The notes below the pieces were generated by a model. It did no database searches, had not been told where the DNA came from, and saw only the letters and a list, made by a program, of their open reading frames with translations. From Clostridium_I sp047718555 (GTDB lineage Bacteria; Bacillota; Clostridia; Clostridiales; Clostridiaceae): a stretch of 64,000 bases of DNA. The translations under genes were made by a program, and so were the position numbers. The stretch lies in assembly GCF_047718555.1 (NCBI RefSeq), contig NZ_JBDNRK010000001.1:62001-126000 (forward strand), written 5' to 3'. Shown here piece by piece: positions 1-7,965 of the stretch (within the stretch, counting starts at the first letter, position 1; every line of letters starts with the position of its first letter).

Positions 1-95
1 AAAAAAAATAAAATTATAATATTATTAACAAGTTTTAATAATATTATGGTTCACTTTTTATCTTTTTCTTAAATAAAATTTTGGAGGTAATTATT

Positions 96-584
96 ATGAG
101 TATTCAATTAGCAAGAATCGATCAAAGGCTTATACATGGTTTGGTAGTTACACAGTGGGCAAGTGCAACTAAGGCAACAAGACTTATGGTTATTGATGAT
201 GATGTAAGTAAAGATGAGGGAATGAAAGCCAGCATGAGACTTTCAAAACCAGCGGGAGTAAGTATGTCTATTATTGATACTAACAAGGCTATTAATAATT
301 TCAATAATCATAACTATGATACTCAGAGAGTATTTATCGTAGTAAAGGAACCAGAAACACTAAGAAAGTTAATAGATGCAGGAGTTGAACTGCCTAAAGT
401 AAACGTTGGCATCATGTTTTTCTTAGAGGAGAAAGAAAAAATATCTAAATTCGTGGCTATTACAGAAAAGGAAAAAGAGGATTTACAATATATAATTGAC
501 AAAGGTGTTCCGGTTAATCTTCAATATGTTCCAACAGATACAGAACAAAATTTTGTTGATGTACTAAGTGCTAAAAATAAATGA
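96..584 (+). CDS. PTS mannose/fructose/sorbose-family transporter subunit IIB
   Basis: Cytoplasmic IIB phosphocarrier of a mannose-class phosphotransferase system; it passes phosphate from IIA to the sugar entering through IIC/IID. The N-terminus MSIQLARIDQRLIHGLVV is the family hallmark, with the phosphorylatable histidine in RLIHG at about residue 15. Length (162 aa) is normal for a free-standing IIB. A TTG upstream at 81 is in frame, but GGAGG at 83-87 sits correctly for the ATG at 96, so that start is chosen. It is the first gene seen of IIB-IIC-IID-unknown-IIA-GH13; the promoter may lie before the window. The substrate cannot be read from sequence, but the attached alpha-glucosidase suggests an alpha-glucoside. 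Confidence 0.93.
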   Translation: MSIQLARIDQRLIHGLVVTQWASATKATRLMVIDDDVSKDEGMKASMRLSKPAGVSMSIIDTNKAINNFNNHNYDTQRVFIVVKEPETLRKLIDAGVELPKVNVGIMFFLEEKEKISKFVAITEKEKEDLQYIIDKGVPVNLQYVPTDTEQNFVDVLSAKNK

Positions 585-602
585 TGAAATGAGGAGATAA
601 AG

Positions 603-1379
603 ATGACTATTGCAATTATTCAAATGATTCTCATAATTTTGCTTGCATTTTTTATGACTATAGATCAGAACGGATTTGTTGTTATTACCTACTTTCCGGT
701 TATAGTAGGATTTATAGTAGGTTTAATTATGGGTGATATGAAAACGGCTATGATTGTTGCAGGAACTTTCCAGTTGATGGCCTTGGGAGTTGCTTCCTTG
801 GGTGGGTCTTCTGTACCTAACTATGGATTGGCAACAATTGTGGGGGCATATATAGCAATAAAAACAGGACAAGGTATTAAAGCAGGTTTGGCAATAGGAT
901 TACCTGTTGGAATGTTAGGTATACAATTGGATATAATTGTTAAGCTTGTTAACAATTTTATTGTTCACAAGGCTCAAGCTTATGCTAACAACAGACAATT
1001 TGGGAAAATGAAAAATATACTTTATTTAGGACCTGTTCTATTTGGATTGTCTACAGCTATTCCAACTGCTATCTGTGTTATCTTTGGATCTCAGGCAGTA
1101 AGCTTTATACTTAACAGTGTACCTAGCTGGGTAACTAATGGTTTATCCATTGCCGGAGGAATATTACCTGTTGTGGGTATTGCAATTCTTTTACATTATA
1201 TGCCAGTAAAAAAATATTTGATGTATATATTGATTGGTTTTGCATTATCAGCATTCCTTAAGATGCCTATACTTGGAGTGGCAATTATAGGATTTGGATT
1301 TGCTTATAACATGTTTACTAAAGCTGCTACAGCTCCAGTAAATAATACTGCAGTACAAGGAGATGATTACGATGAGTGA
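603..1379 (+). CDS. PTS mannose/fructose/sorbose-family transporter subunit IIC
   Basis: Membrane channel subunit of the mannose-class PTS. The 258-aa product is hydrophobic almost throughout, with repeated glycine-rich membrane segments and the conserved GGSSVPNYG and GLPVGMLGIQLDI stretches typical of ManY-like IIC proteins. It follows IIB by 18 bp, with a GAGGAG site before its ATG. Its last codons overlap the start of IID, which indicates translational coupling. It works with IID as the membrane complex that moves and phosphorylates the sugar. Nothing appears truncated. Confidence 0.93.
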   Translation: MTIAIIQMILIILLAFFMTIDQNGFVVITYFPVIVGFIVGLIMGDMKTAMIVAGTFQLMALGVASLGGSSVPNYGLATIVGAYIAIKTGQGIKAGLAIGLPVGMLGIQLDIIVKLVNNFIVHKAQAYANNRQFGKMKNILYLGPVLFGLSTAIPTAICVIFGSQAVSFILNSVPSWVTNGLSIAGGILPVVGIAILLHYMPVKKYLMYILIGFALSAFLKMPILGVAIIGFGFAYNMFTKAATAPVNNTAVQGDDYDE

Positions 1380-2190
1380 AGAAATAAATGAAAAATATGT
1401 AGTAACACCAAAAGATTTACGCAGTACAGCAATAAGATATATGGGTATGGCTTGTAATAACTTTAACTATGAAACCCAGCAGGGACCAGCTTTTGTATAT
1501 GCATTATTTCCAGTATTAAGAAAGATATACAAGGATGATGATGACTATGTTGCTGCTTTAAATAATCACTTTAAATATTTTAATACTACAACTTGGATGG
1601 CAAACATTATTTTAGGTGCTGTTGTGGCTATGGAAGAAAAAGATGGTATAGAAGGTGTTGATACAATTCAATCCTTTAAAACCAGTTTAATGGGACCTCT
1701 TGCAGGTATTGGGGATACATTGATTTGGGTATTGCTTCCAACTATTATGGGATCAATTTCAGGATATATGGCTCTTCAGGGAAATCCAACAGGTGCCATT
1801 ATGTGGTTAATACTTAACATTGCATTTTTGTTTGTACGTTTAAAATTATTTGATGTTGGTTATAAATCTGGTCTTAAGCTTATTACCTCCTTTGGTGATA
1901 AACTGAATATTCTTACAGAAGCGGCATCTATTCTTGGTTTGGCTGTTGTAGGTTCACTTATCCCAAGTGTTATTAAAATGAATGTTGCTTATGTTTATAA
2001 AGTTGGTCAGGTAAGTTTATCTATACAAAAAGATGTTTTAGACAAAATTATGCCTGCACTACTTCCAGCAGTATTGACAATTATTGTATATAAAATGCTT
2101 GATTGGAAGAAGATGACTACCACTAGAATAATTATAATTGTAATTGTTTTCTCAATGCTGTGTTCTTTACTACACATATTATCAGCATAA
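1372..2190 (+). CDS. PTS mannose/fructose/sorbose-family transporter subunit IID
   Basis: IID partner of IIC in the mannose-class PTS membrane complex. Family marks are FNYETQQGPAFVYALFPVLRK near the N-terminus, the SLMGPLAGIGDTLIWVLLPT segment, and hydrophobic helices at the C-terminus. Two in-frame ATGs exist, at 1363 and 1372. AAGGAG at 1357-1362 abuts the first and is 9 nt from the second, so 1372 (MSEEINEKY) is preferred. It overlaps the end of IIC by 8 nt. Length (272 aa) is usual for the family. Confidence 0.92.
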   Translation: MSEEINEKYVVTPKDLRSTAIRYMGMACNNFNYETQQGPAFVYALFPVLRKIYKDDDDYVAALNNHFKYFNTTTWMANIILGAVVAMEEKDGIEGVDTIQSFKTSLMGPLAGIGDTLIWVLLPTIMGSISGYMALQGNPTGAIMWLILNIAFLFVRLKLFDVGYKSGLKLITSFGDKLNILTEAASILGLAVVGSLIPSVIKMNVAYVYKVGQVSLSIQKDVLDKIMPALLPAVLTIIVYKMLDWKKMTTTRIIIIVIVFSMLCSLLHILSA

Positions 2191-2224
2191 TTTTAGAAAA
2201 TAACTTTAGAAATGAGAGTTTATT

Positions 2225-3265
2225 ATGGAAAGCTTTTTAAATGAAACCATAGAATTCTGGCAATGGTTTGAAAAGCATTGTCAGAATCTAAGTAGTTCTG
2301 ATAAGGAAATTTACAAAAAAAATGTTCGATTTATCAGTAAAAAATTAAATAAATTATTTGGTAATATTTATATTACAGTTAAAACAAATAAAGGAAAAAA
2401 TCAATTAATACTTGATGGATTAGGGGATATAAACAGAAACTATTTAAAGAAATGTTTTAAAGAAAATATGCCAATAAAGCTCCAGGACAAATGGGAAGTA
2501 CCAGTTGATTTTCCATATCAAGAAGATAATTCATTGGCGTTACAAGATGTCAATATAAATGATTATGAAATAATAACTTCTTTAGATATAGATAAAAAAA
2601 AGCACCAATTCAATATACATGTATTTTGTGAAAGATTTTTAAAAATGTCCAGAGGTGAAACTGAAGCAATTGCCATGATGATGATTTACAGATCACTTGG
2701 GGAATTATATATGAATTGTTATGTGGGTAATATTATTATTGAAAAAGATAAAAATAGTGACTTTTTTAATACTAGAAAATTTATTACCTTACATGATTTG
2801 TATAGTCGTATATCAGAGACTATAACAAGAAAGAAATGGGGAATGCCTGATTACAGTGGTGAAATATTTACACCCTATAATGAGATTAAGATAAATAAAC
2901 AAAAGAAAAACAGGGGAGATATTGTAAGAGGGGCCACTTCACATATAAATTTATGTAATGAGTACTTTAGCAATAAAAAGGATAATTATGATTTTATGAA
3001 GTCCGTTGGCGCTGATTATATTTATATTTTCTATGAAAATGGAGACTCCTCAGCAGAAGAAATCAAACAAATACAAGAAGATTTACAGAATGTATTAATA
3101 AATAAAATGAATGAAGGAAAATATGGACAAATCATTGGCTATGGATATGGACAAAAATCTTATACTGACTTAGTTGTTTTTGATTTGGGTATATTTAATA
3201 AAATATTTAAAGAAATATCAATAGATTTTCCTAAAAAGCTATTTTATTTCTTATTTAAGCAATAA
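2225..3265 (+). CDS. Unrecognised protein embedded in the PTS operon
   Basis: I do not recognise this 346-aa protein. It has no signal peptide or membrane segment and is rich in lysine, asparagine and aromatic residues, so it is probably soluble and cytoplasmic. It lies 34 bp after IID and 21 bp before IIA, on the same strand, which places it firmly inside the transport operon. Visible features are an acidic/aromatic N-terminus (NETIEFWQWFEKH), a central segment around RGETEAIAMMMIYRSLGELYMN, and a glycine/tyrosine patch (IIGYGYGQKSY) near the C-terminus. It could be an accessory or regulatory protein of the PTS; no catalytic motif is obvious. Confidence 0.8.
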   Translation: MESFLNETIEFWQWFEKHCQNLSSSDKEIYKKNVRFISKKLNKLFGNIYITVKTNKGKNQLILDGLGDINRNYLKKCFKENMPIKLQDKWEVPVDFPYQEDNSLALQDVNINDYEIITSLDIDKKKHQFNIHVFCERFLKMSRGETEAIAMMMIYRSLGELYMNCYVGNIIIEKDKNSDFFNTRKFITLHDLYSRISETITRKKWGMPDYSGEIFTPYNEIKINKQKKNRGDIVRGATSHINLCNEYFSNKKDNYDFMKSVGADYIYIFYENGDSSAEEIKQIQEDLQNVLINKMNEGKYGQIIGYGYGQKSYTDLVVFDLGIFNKIFKEISIDFPKKLFYFLFKQ

Positions 3266-3286
3266 GAGGATTCAGGAGGAAAGATT

Positions 3287-3700
3287 ATGAGAAAAATTAT
3301 TGTAGCATCCCATGATAAACTGGCAGATGGAATGGTTAAAACACTGAAATTCATAGGTGGAGAGAGAGATAATTTATTCCCTCTATCTGCTTATGGTGAC
3401 AATAAGCCAATTGATGATCAGATAAAGGAGATAATGGAGAATGTTAGTGAAGAGGATGAATTAGTTATTCTCACTGATATGGTAGGCGGAAGTGTAAATC
3501 AGAAATTCTTTAGTTTTAAAGAAAGACCAAACACACATATTATATCTGGAATGAATTTACCACTGGCTTTATCCATTGTGCTTCAGCCAGAAGAAGATTT
3601 ACTGACTGCTGACCAGATAAAGTATTTAATTAAAGAGGGAAAAGATCAAGTTATATATGTCAATGATTATTCAGTTGAAGTAAGTGAAGATGATGAATAG
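3287..3700 (+). CDS. PTS mannose-family IIA component
   Basis: Cytoplasmic IIA phosphocarrier that receives phosphate from HPr. The N-terminus MRKIIVASHDKLADGM contains the active histidine (about residue 9) in the family's SHG/SHD context. ILTDMVGGSVNQ and the SGMNLPLALSI loop match EIIA-Man proteins. The 137-aa length is that of a single-domain IIA. AGGAGG precedes the ATG. Here IIA comes after the unknown 346-aa gene rather than beside IIB, so the operon order is slightly unusual. Confidence 0.92.
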   Translation: MRKIIVASHDKLADGMVKTLKFIGGERDNLFPLSAYGDNKPIDDQIKEIMENVSEEDELVILTDMVGGSVNQKFFSFKERPNTHIISGMNLPLALSIVLQPEEDLLTADQIKYLIKEGKDQVIYVNDYSVEVSEDDE

Positions 3701-3734
3701 TTTTTATTATAAAAAATATTAGGAGGCGTTTATT

Positions 3735-5414
3735 TTGAGCGAACCTTGGTGGAAAAAAAGTGTTGTTTATCAAGTTTACCCACAGAGTTTTAAAGACAGT
3801 AATAATGATGGTGTAGGAGACATAAGAGGTATTATTGAAAAGCTGCCTTATATAAAAAGATTAGGGGCTGATGTTATCTGGTTAAATCCAATATATGAAT
3901 CTCCAAATGTTGATAACGGATATGACATTTCTGATTACAGAGCAATTCAAAAACGTTATGGCACTATAGAAGATTTTGAAGAATTATTAGGTAAGGCACA
4001 TGAACTTGGCGTACGTATTATAATGGATCTGGTTGTTAACCATACTTCAGACCAGCACAAGTGGTTTAAAGAGAGCTGTAAGGAAGAAAAAAACAAGTAT
4101 CGTGACTACTATATCTGGAAAGAAGGCAAAGATGGCCATGAGCCTAACAATTGGGGATCATCTTTTGGAGGATCTACCTGGGAATATAAGGACAGTGTAG
4201 GAAAATACTATCTGCATTTATTTGCCAAAGCACAACCAGATTTAAATTGGGAAAATGAGGAGGTTAGAAATGAAGTCTATGATGTCATGCGTTTTTGGCT
4301 TGACAAGGGTATTGATGGATTTAGAATGGATGTAATCAACCTGATATCTAAAAGACAGGAATTTAAGGATGGTACTGAAATTAGAGATAATTCCTTTGCC
4401 TCTTACTACGAAGGTGCTGCAAATGGTCCAAGAGTTCATGAATTTTTACATGAAATGAATGAAAAAGTTTTATCCAAATATGATTTGATTACTGTAGGAG
4501 AAACTCCAAATACTACTACTGAGGACGCCATCAAATATTCTTCGGCAAATAGAAATGAACTTAATATGGTTTTTCAATTTGAACATATGCATGTAGATTA
4601 TGATGAAAATAGAAAATGGAATACAATGAGACCTAAATTGTCTGATTTGAAAAAGGTCCTTTCAAAATGGCAGGAAAGATTAGCGGATGAAGGCTGGAAT
4701 AGTTTGTACTGGAATAACCACGATCAGGCTAGGGCCGTTTCACGTTTTGGTGATGATGGTAAATACCGCATAGAATCAGCAAAAATGCTTGGAACTTTAC
4801 TTCATATGATGAAAGGTACTCCATATGTCTATCAAGGTGAAGAACTGGCAATGACTAATGTTCATTTTGATTCTATAGAGGATTACAAGGATATTGAAAT
4901 ACTTAACCGTTATCACGAACTTGTTGACCTTAAGGGGAAAGATCCATCTTATGCTTTAAGTGTAATTCATGCAAAAGGTAGAGATAATGCCAGAACTCCA
5001 ATGCAGTGGGATAATTCAGAAAATGCAGGATTTTCTCATTCAGAACCATGGATAAAAGTTAATCCCAATTATGTTGATATCAATGCTCAAAAACAAATTG
5101 ATGATGAAAATTCTGTTTTCAATTATTATCGTAAACTAATTCAATTAAGGAAAGATTACGATATTATAACAAATGGAAGATATGAATTAATACTAAAAGA
5201 TGATTCCGATATTTTTGCATATCTTAGAAAAGGAGAAAATGAAACTTTATTGACAATTTGTAATTTTACTAATAGGGAAACTATTTTTAGATTACCTGAA
5301 AATATTAAATATAATTCTTATGAATTATTAATTGGTAATTATGAAAATAATAATGGCATTGATGCTGATATTAAATTAAAGCCTTATGAGGCTAGAGTTT
5401 ATTTATTAAAATAA
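3735..5414 (+). CDS. GH13 alpha-glucosidase, oligo-1,6-glucosidase type
   Basis: Cytoplasmic glycoside hydrolase family 13 enzyme (559 aa) that should release glucose from the non-reducing end of short alpha-glucosides. The (beta/alpha)8 catalytic set is intact: nucleophile D199 in DGFRMDVIN, acid/base E256 in VGETP, and third acid D330 in NNHDQ. Valine directly after the nucleophile is the residue associated with alpha-1,6 preference (isomaltose type) in this subfamily. The start is TTG at 3735 behind AGGAGG. It ends the PTS operon, suggesting that it acts on the imported sugar, possibly in phosphorylated form. A trehalose-6-phosphate-hydrolase-like role is an alternative. Confidence 0.88.
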   Translation: MSEPWWKKSVVYQVYPQSFKDSNNDGVGDIRGIIEKLPYIKRLGADVIWLNPIYESPNVDNGYDISDYRAIQKRYGTIEDFEELLGKAHELGVRIIMDLVVNHTSDQHKWFKESCKEEKNKYRDYYIWKEGKDGHEPNNWGSSFGGSTWEYKDSVGKYYLHLFAKAQPDLNWENEEVRNEVYDVMRFWLDKGIDGFRMDVINLISKRQEFKDGTEIRDNSFASYYEGAANGPRVHEFLHEMNEKVLSKYDLITVGETPNTTTEDAIKYSSANRNELNMVFQFEHMHVDYDENRKWNTMRPKLSDLKKVLSKWQERLADEGWNSLYWNNHDQARAVSRFGDDGKYRIESAKMLGTLLHMMKGTPYVYQGEELAMTNVHFDSIEDYKDIEILNRYHELVDLKGKDPSYALSVIHAKGRDNARTPMQWDNSENAGFSHSEPWIKVNPNYVDINAQKQIDDENSVFNYYRKLIQLRKDYDIITNGRYELILKDDSDIFAYLRKGENETLLTICNFTNRETIFRLPENIKYNSYELLIGNYENNNGIDADIKLKPYEARVYLLK

Positions 5415-5448
5415 ATTTTCAGTAAGCATCAGATGGAGTGAATAATCA

Positions 5449-5523
5449 ATGTCAAAAGAATATGTTATAGGAATTGATTTAGGGGGAACTAAAATCAGTG
5501 GAGCCCTATCAGATGTAGATTAG
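5449..5523 (+). pseudogene. Truncated ROK-family sugar kinase (N-terminal stub)
   Basis: An ATG 34 bp after the GH13 gene opens 24 codons reading MSKEYVIGIDLGGTKISGAL and a few more residues, then TAG. IGIDLGGTKISGAL is the phosphate-binding N-terminus of ROK family glucokinases/fructokinases, which are normally about 300 aa. No continuation is visible downstream. GGAGTG lies before the ATG. The operon therefore once ended with a sugar kinase that has been deleted down to its first codons. Confidence 0.8.
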
Positions 5524-5560
5524 AATGGATCTTATAAAGGCCTAATTAGAAAAAAATTTG

Positions 5561-5616
5561 AAAAAATAAGATGAGTTACACAGTATATGTATAATATGTT
5601 TCTTGTCTTATTTTTT
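5561..5616 (+). terminator. Probable terminator of the PTS operon
   Basis: The arms AAAAAATAAGA (5561-5571) and TCTTATTTTTT (5606-5616) are complementary and the second ends in a T run. The loop is long (34 nt), so this is a moderate rather than a strong intrinsic terminator. It lies just after the ROK stub. Confidence 0.5.
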
Positions 5617-5870
5617 GTGCATAAGGGGTATAGTTCCTACAACTTAACCAATGATGAAAATACATCTAGTCTGTTTAAAAAATTACCAATATGCACTAAT
5701 CTAAGAGTTAAGGTAAAGGATAATTGCTTGAGATAGCAAAATCATAGTCTAATGCAAATATAATGTTATAAATTATATATTTATATTTTTACTAAAGCTT
5801 TTATTTATCTATTAATATGTGCAAGAAGTATTTATAGATTCATAAATTATAGGATTTTTATTGACAACTT

Positions 5871-5910
5871 ATATAGAGTGTATTATATTATAGATATGTA
5901 AACATATACA
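5871..5910 (+). promoter_or_regulatory. Promoter -35 and cre-like site upstream of the sucrose phosphorylase
   Basis: TTGACA at 5871-5876 is a consensus -35; a -10 is less clear, in the TATAGATATG stretch. Directly downstream, TGTAAACATATACA (5897-5910) is a TGTA-N6-TACA inverted repeat. An identical copy occurs at 12464-12477 and a one-base variant at 12608-12621, both before the ABC importer. The pattern resembles clostridial catabolite-repression sites, but binding by CcpA is inference. Confidence 0.5.
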
Positions 5911-5922
5911 AAACTAATAAAT

Positions 5923-5980
5923 GCTATTTTGTAAATAGCAATATATTTTTACTACTTATGAAACATGTTTCATAAGTAGT
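5923..5980 (+). promoter_or_regulatory. Hairpin plus 30-bp perfect palindromic LacI-type operator
   Basis: A short stem (GCTATTT...AAATAGC, 5923-5939) is followed by a perfect 30-bp palindrome at 5951-5980. Its core is ATGAAACATGTTTCAT (5958-5973), and the symmetric flanks ACTACTT/AAGTAGT extend it. The same hairpin-plus-operator arrangement recurs at 12673-12724. The likely ligand is the LacI-family protein encoded at 11337-12317. It lies about 320 bp before the sucrose phosphorylase start. Confidence 0.8.
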
Positions 5981-6072
5981 AAAATCAAACCTAAAATAGT
6001 AAATGTGTATTAAAAACATAGTATATAAATTTTTAGAAATTATTTTTATAAAGAAAAAGGATATTATTATAA

Positions 6073-6260
6073 ACAGAGTTCTTTGTTTCAGGTGGAGTTT
6101 TTTTCTTCACCTGAAACTTACTAACAGAGTTCTTAGTATCGGTATTTTCGATACTTAGAAATCGTTGTCCTTTAGGGTAAATCGTTATCCAGGGACGTAG
6201 CAGCCGTTATCTCCCACTTTCATAGAAGATGGGAGTATTACGGATGGTAGTCATCGGATA
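6073..6260 (+). repeat. Structured repeat element, long copy
   Basis: About 190 nt of strongly structured, comparatively GC-rich sequence in an AT-rich intergenic region. It contains stem TTTCAGGTG/CACCTGAAA (6086-6116), the linker CTTACTAACAGAG, stem TTCTTAGTATCG/CGATACTTAGAA (6130-6160), the segment ATCGTTGTCCTTTAGGGTAA, and stem CTCCCA/TGGGAG (6211-6235) nested in CCGTTAT/ATTACGG pairs. The first roughly 110 nt recur on the other strand at 45136-45247. It sits in the presumed 5' leader of the sucrose phosphorylase gene. It may be a non-autonomous mobile element or a structured RNA; I cannot name the family. Confidence 0.7.
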
Positions 6261-6301
6261 AAAAATTAATTTAGTTTTATATATGAAAGGGGAAAATAAT
6301 A

Positions 6302-7756
6302 ATGACAATTAAAAATAAAATTATGCTTATTACTTATGCAGATAGCCTAGGTAAAAATTTAAAGGAATTAGAAAACGTTTTGACAACTTATTTTAAAAAT
6401 GCAGTGGGGGGAGTTCACATATTACCGTTTTTTCCATCCTCAGCAGACAGAGGGTTTGCACCAATGAACTACGAAAAAGTTGACTCAGCCTTTGGAGATT
6501 GGAATGATATTGAAAAATTAAGTGAAAATTTTTATTTGATGTATGATTTCATGATAAATCACATATCTAGAAGTTCTGAATATTTTAAGGATTTTCAAAA
6601 AAATAAAGACAGCTCACCTTATGCAGATTTCTTCATTAGATATAAGGATTTTTGGCCTAAGGGTGAACCTTCCGAGGAAGATGTAGACCTTATATATAAG
6701 AGAAAACCTAGAGCACCATACATTGATGTTCATTTTGAAGACGGAACTACTGAAAAAATATGGTGTACCTTTGATAGTGAACAAGTGGATTTAAATATAA
6801 AATCAGAGGTTACAAAGAAATTTATAAAGGATACTCTTACAAATATGGCAAAGAGAAATGCTTCATTAATCAGACTGGATGCTTTTGCCTATGCTACTAA
6901 AAAAGTTGGAACCAACTGTTTCTTTATAGAACCTGATACTTGGGAGCTGCTTGATGAAGTAAAATCAATATTAGAACCATTAAATGTAGATATATTGCCA
7001 GAAATACATGAGCACTATTCAATTCAAATGAAAATAGCAGAGAAGGGCCACTGGATATATGATTTTGCACTTCCTATGATTATGCTGCATGCTCTATACA
7101 GTGGTGTAAATAAAAATCTTATAAAATGGCTTAAAATGTCTCCTAAAAAGCAGTTTACTACATTAGATACTCATGATGGTATTGGGGTAGTGGATGTAAA
7201 GGATTTATTGACTGATGAGGAAGTTGAAATGACAAGAGAAGCACTATTTACTAAGGGAGCAAATGTGAAGAAAATCTATAATACAACTGCTTATAACAAC
7301 CTTGATATATATCAAATTAACTGTACCTATTATTCAGCACTTGGAAACAATGATGATGCTTATACTTTAGCAAGAGCTATTCAGTTCTTTGCTCCAGGAA
7401 TACCTCAGGTGTACTATGTAGGACTTATGGCCGGAGAAAATGATATAAAATTACTTGAAGAAACAAAGGTTGGAAGAAATATAAATCGTCATTACTACAG
7501 CAAAGAAGAAGTTGAAGAAAACATGAAAAGACCTGTTATGAAGAGGTTACTAAAGCTTATGGAATTCAGAAATTCTTATCCAGCTTTTAATGGTGATTAC
7601 TTCATATCTGATATAAATGAGGAAGAAGTTATAGAAATAACTTGGGAAAAAGATGAATTTAAGACTACTTTAAAAGCTAATCTTAAAACTCATAAATTTA
7701 CAATAGGTTATTTTGATGTGGAAACTAAAGAGTTTAAAGAATTGGCAGAAGTTTAA
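6302..7756 (+). CDS. gtfA: Sucrose phosphorylase (GH13 subfamily 18)
   Basis: Cytoplasmic enzyme converting sucrose and phosphate to glucose-1-phosphate and fructose. The 484-aa length and sequence are those of GH13_18 phosphorylases: ILPFFPSSADRGFAPMNY at the N-terminus, nucleophile D193 in LIRLDAFAY, acid/base E234 in LPEIHEH, and D292 in TLDTHDGIGVVD. The late motifs AGENDIKLLEETKVGRNINRH also match. AAAGGGG precedes the ATG. The gene stands upstream of a CscB-like symporter, which fits a non-PTS sucrose route. Sucrose-6-phosphate or glucosylglycerol(ate) phosphorylases are close relatives and cannot be ruled out. Confidence 0.85.
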   Translation: MTIKNKIMLITYADSLGKNLKELENVLTTYFKNAVGGVHILPFFPSSADRGFAPMNYEKVDSAFGDWNDIEKLSENFYLMYDFMINHISRSSEYFKDFQKNKDSSPYADFFIRYKDFWPKGEPSEEDVDLIYKRKPRAPYIDVHFEDGTTEKIWCTFDSEQVDLNIKSEVTKKFIKDTLTNMAKRNASLIRLDAFAYATKKVGTNCFFIEPDTWELLDEVKSILEPLNVDILPEIHEHYSIQMKIAEKGHWIYDFALPMIMLHALYSGVNKNLIKWLKMSPKKQFTTLDTHDGIGVVDVKDLLTDEEVEMTREALFTKGANVKKIYNTTAYNNLDIYQINCTYYSALGNNDDAYTLARAIQFFAPGIPQVYYVGLMAGENDIKLLEETKVGRNINRHYYSKEEVEENMKRPVMKRLLKLMEFRNSYPAFNGDYFISDINEEEVIEITWEKDEFKTTLKANLKTHKFTIGYFDVETKEFKELAEV

Positions 7757-7965
7757 TACATTAGGCCTATCTTAAAAGCATCTATATTACAGCGAATATA
7801 GTTAATTTTCACCGAGCAAGTATTCATTAATGAATTCTTAATATATAATAGATAGTAATAAATTTATGGATTACTTGATGAAATATAGTACTAACTCAAA
7901 TTTAAAGATAATGGATGGGCAATAAAAATTTTTAGTTATAATATAATTTGAAAAGAGGAATCTTT

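Noticed and set aside
5420..5436. AGTAAGCATCAGATGGAG just after the first GH13 gene, sharing about 13 bases with the short repeat element.
   Set aside because: Too short and without the stems; it could be chance or simply the upstream region of the ROK stub.
5596..5736. A 46-codon ATG frame (MFLVLFFVHKGYSSYN...) in the spacer before the sucrose phosphorylase.
   Set aside because: It has no ribosome binding site, overlaps the terminator-like stem, and shows no recognisable family.
6073..6260. A known riboswitch or named RNA family for the structured repeat.
   Set aside because: I could not match the consensus of any riboswitch class I know, and the second copy lies at the end of a kinase gene, which is unlike a conserved riboswitch.
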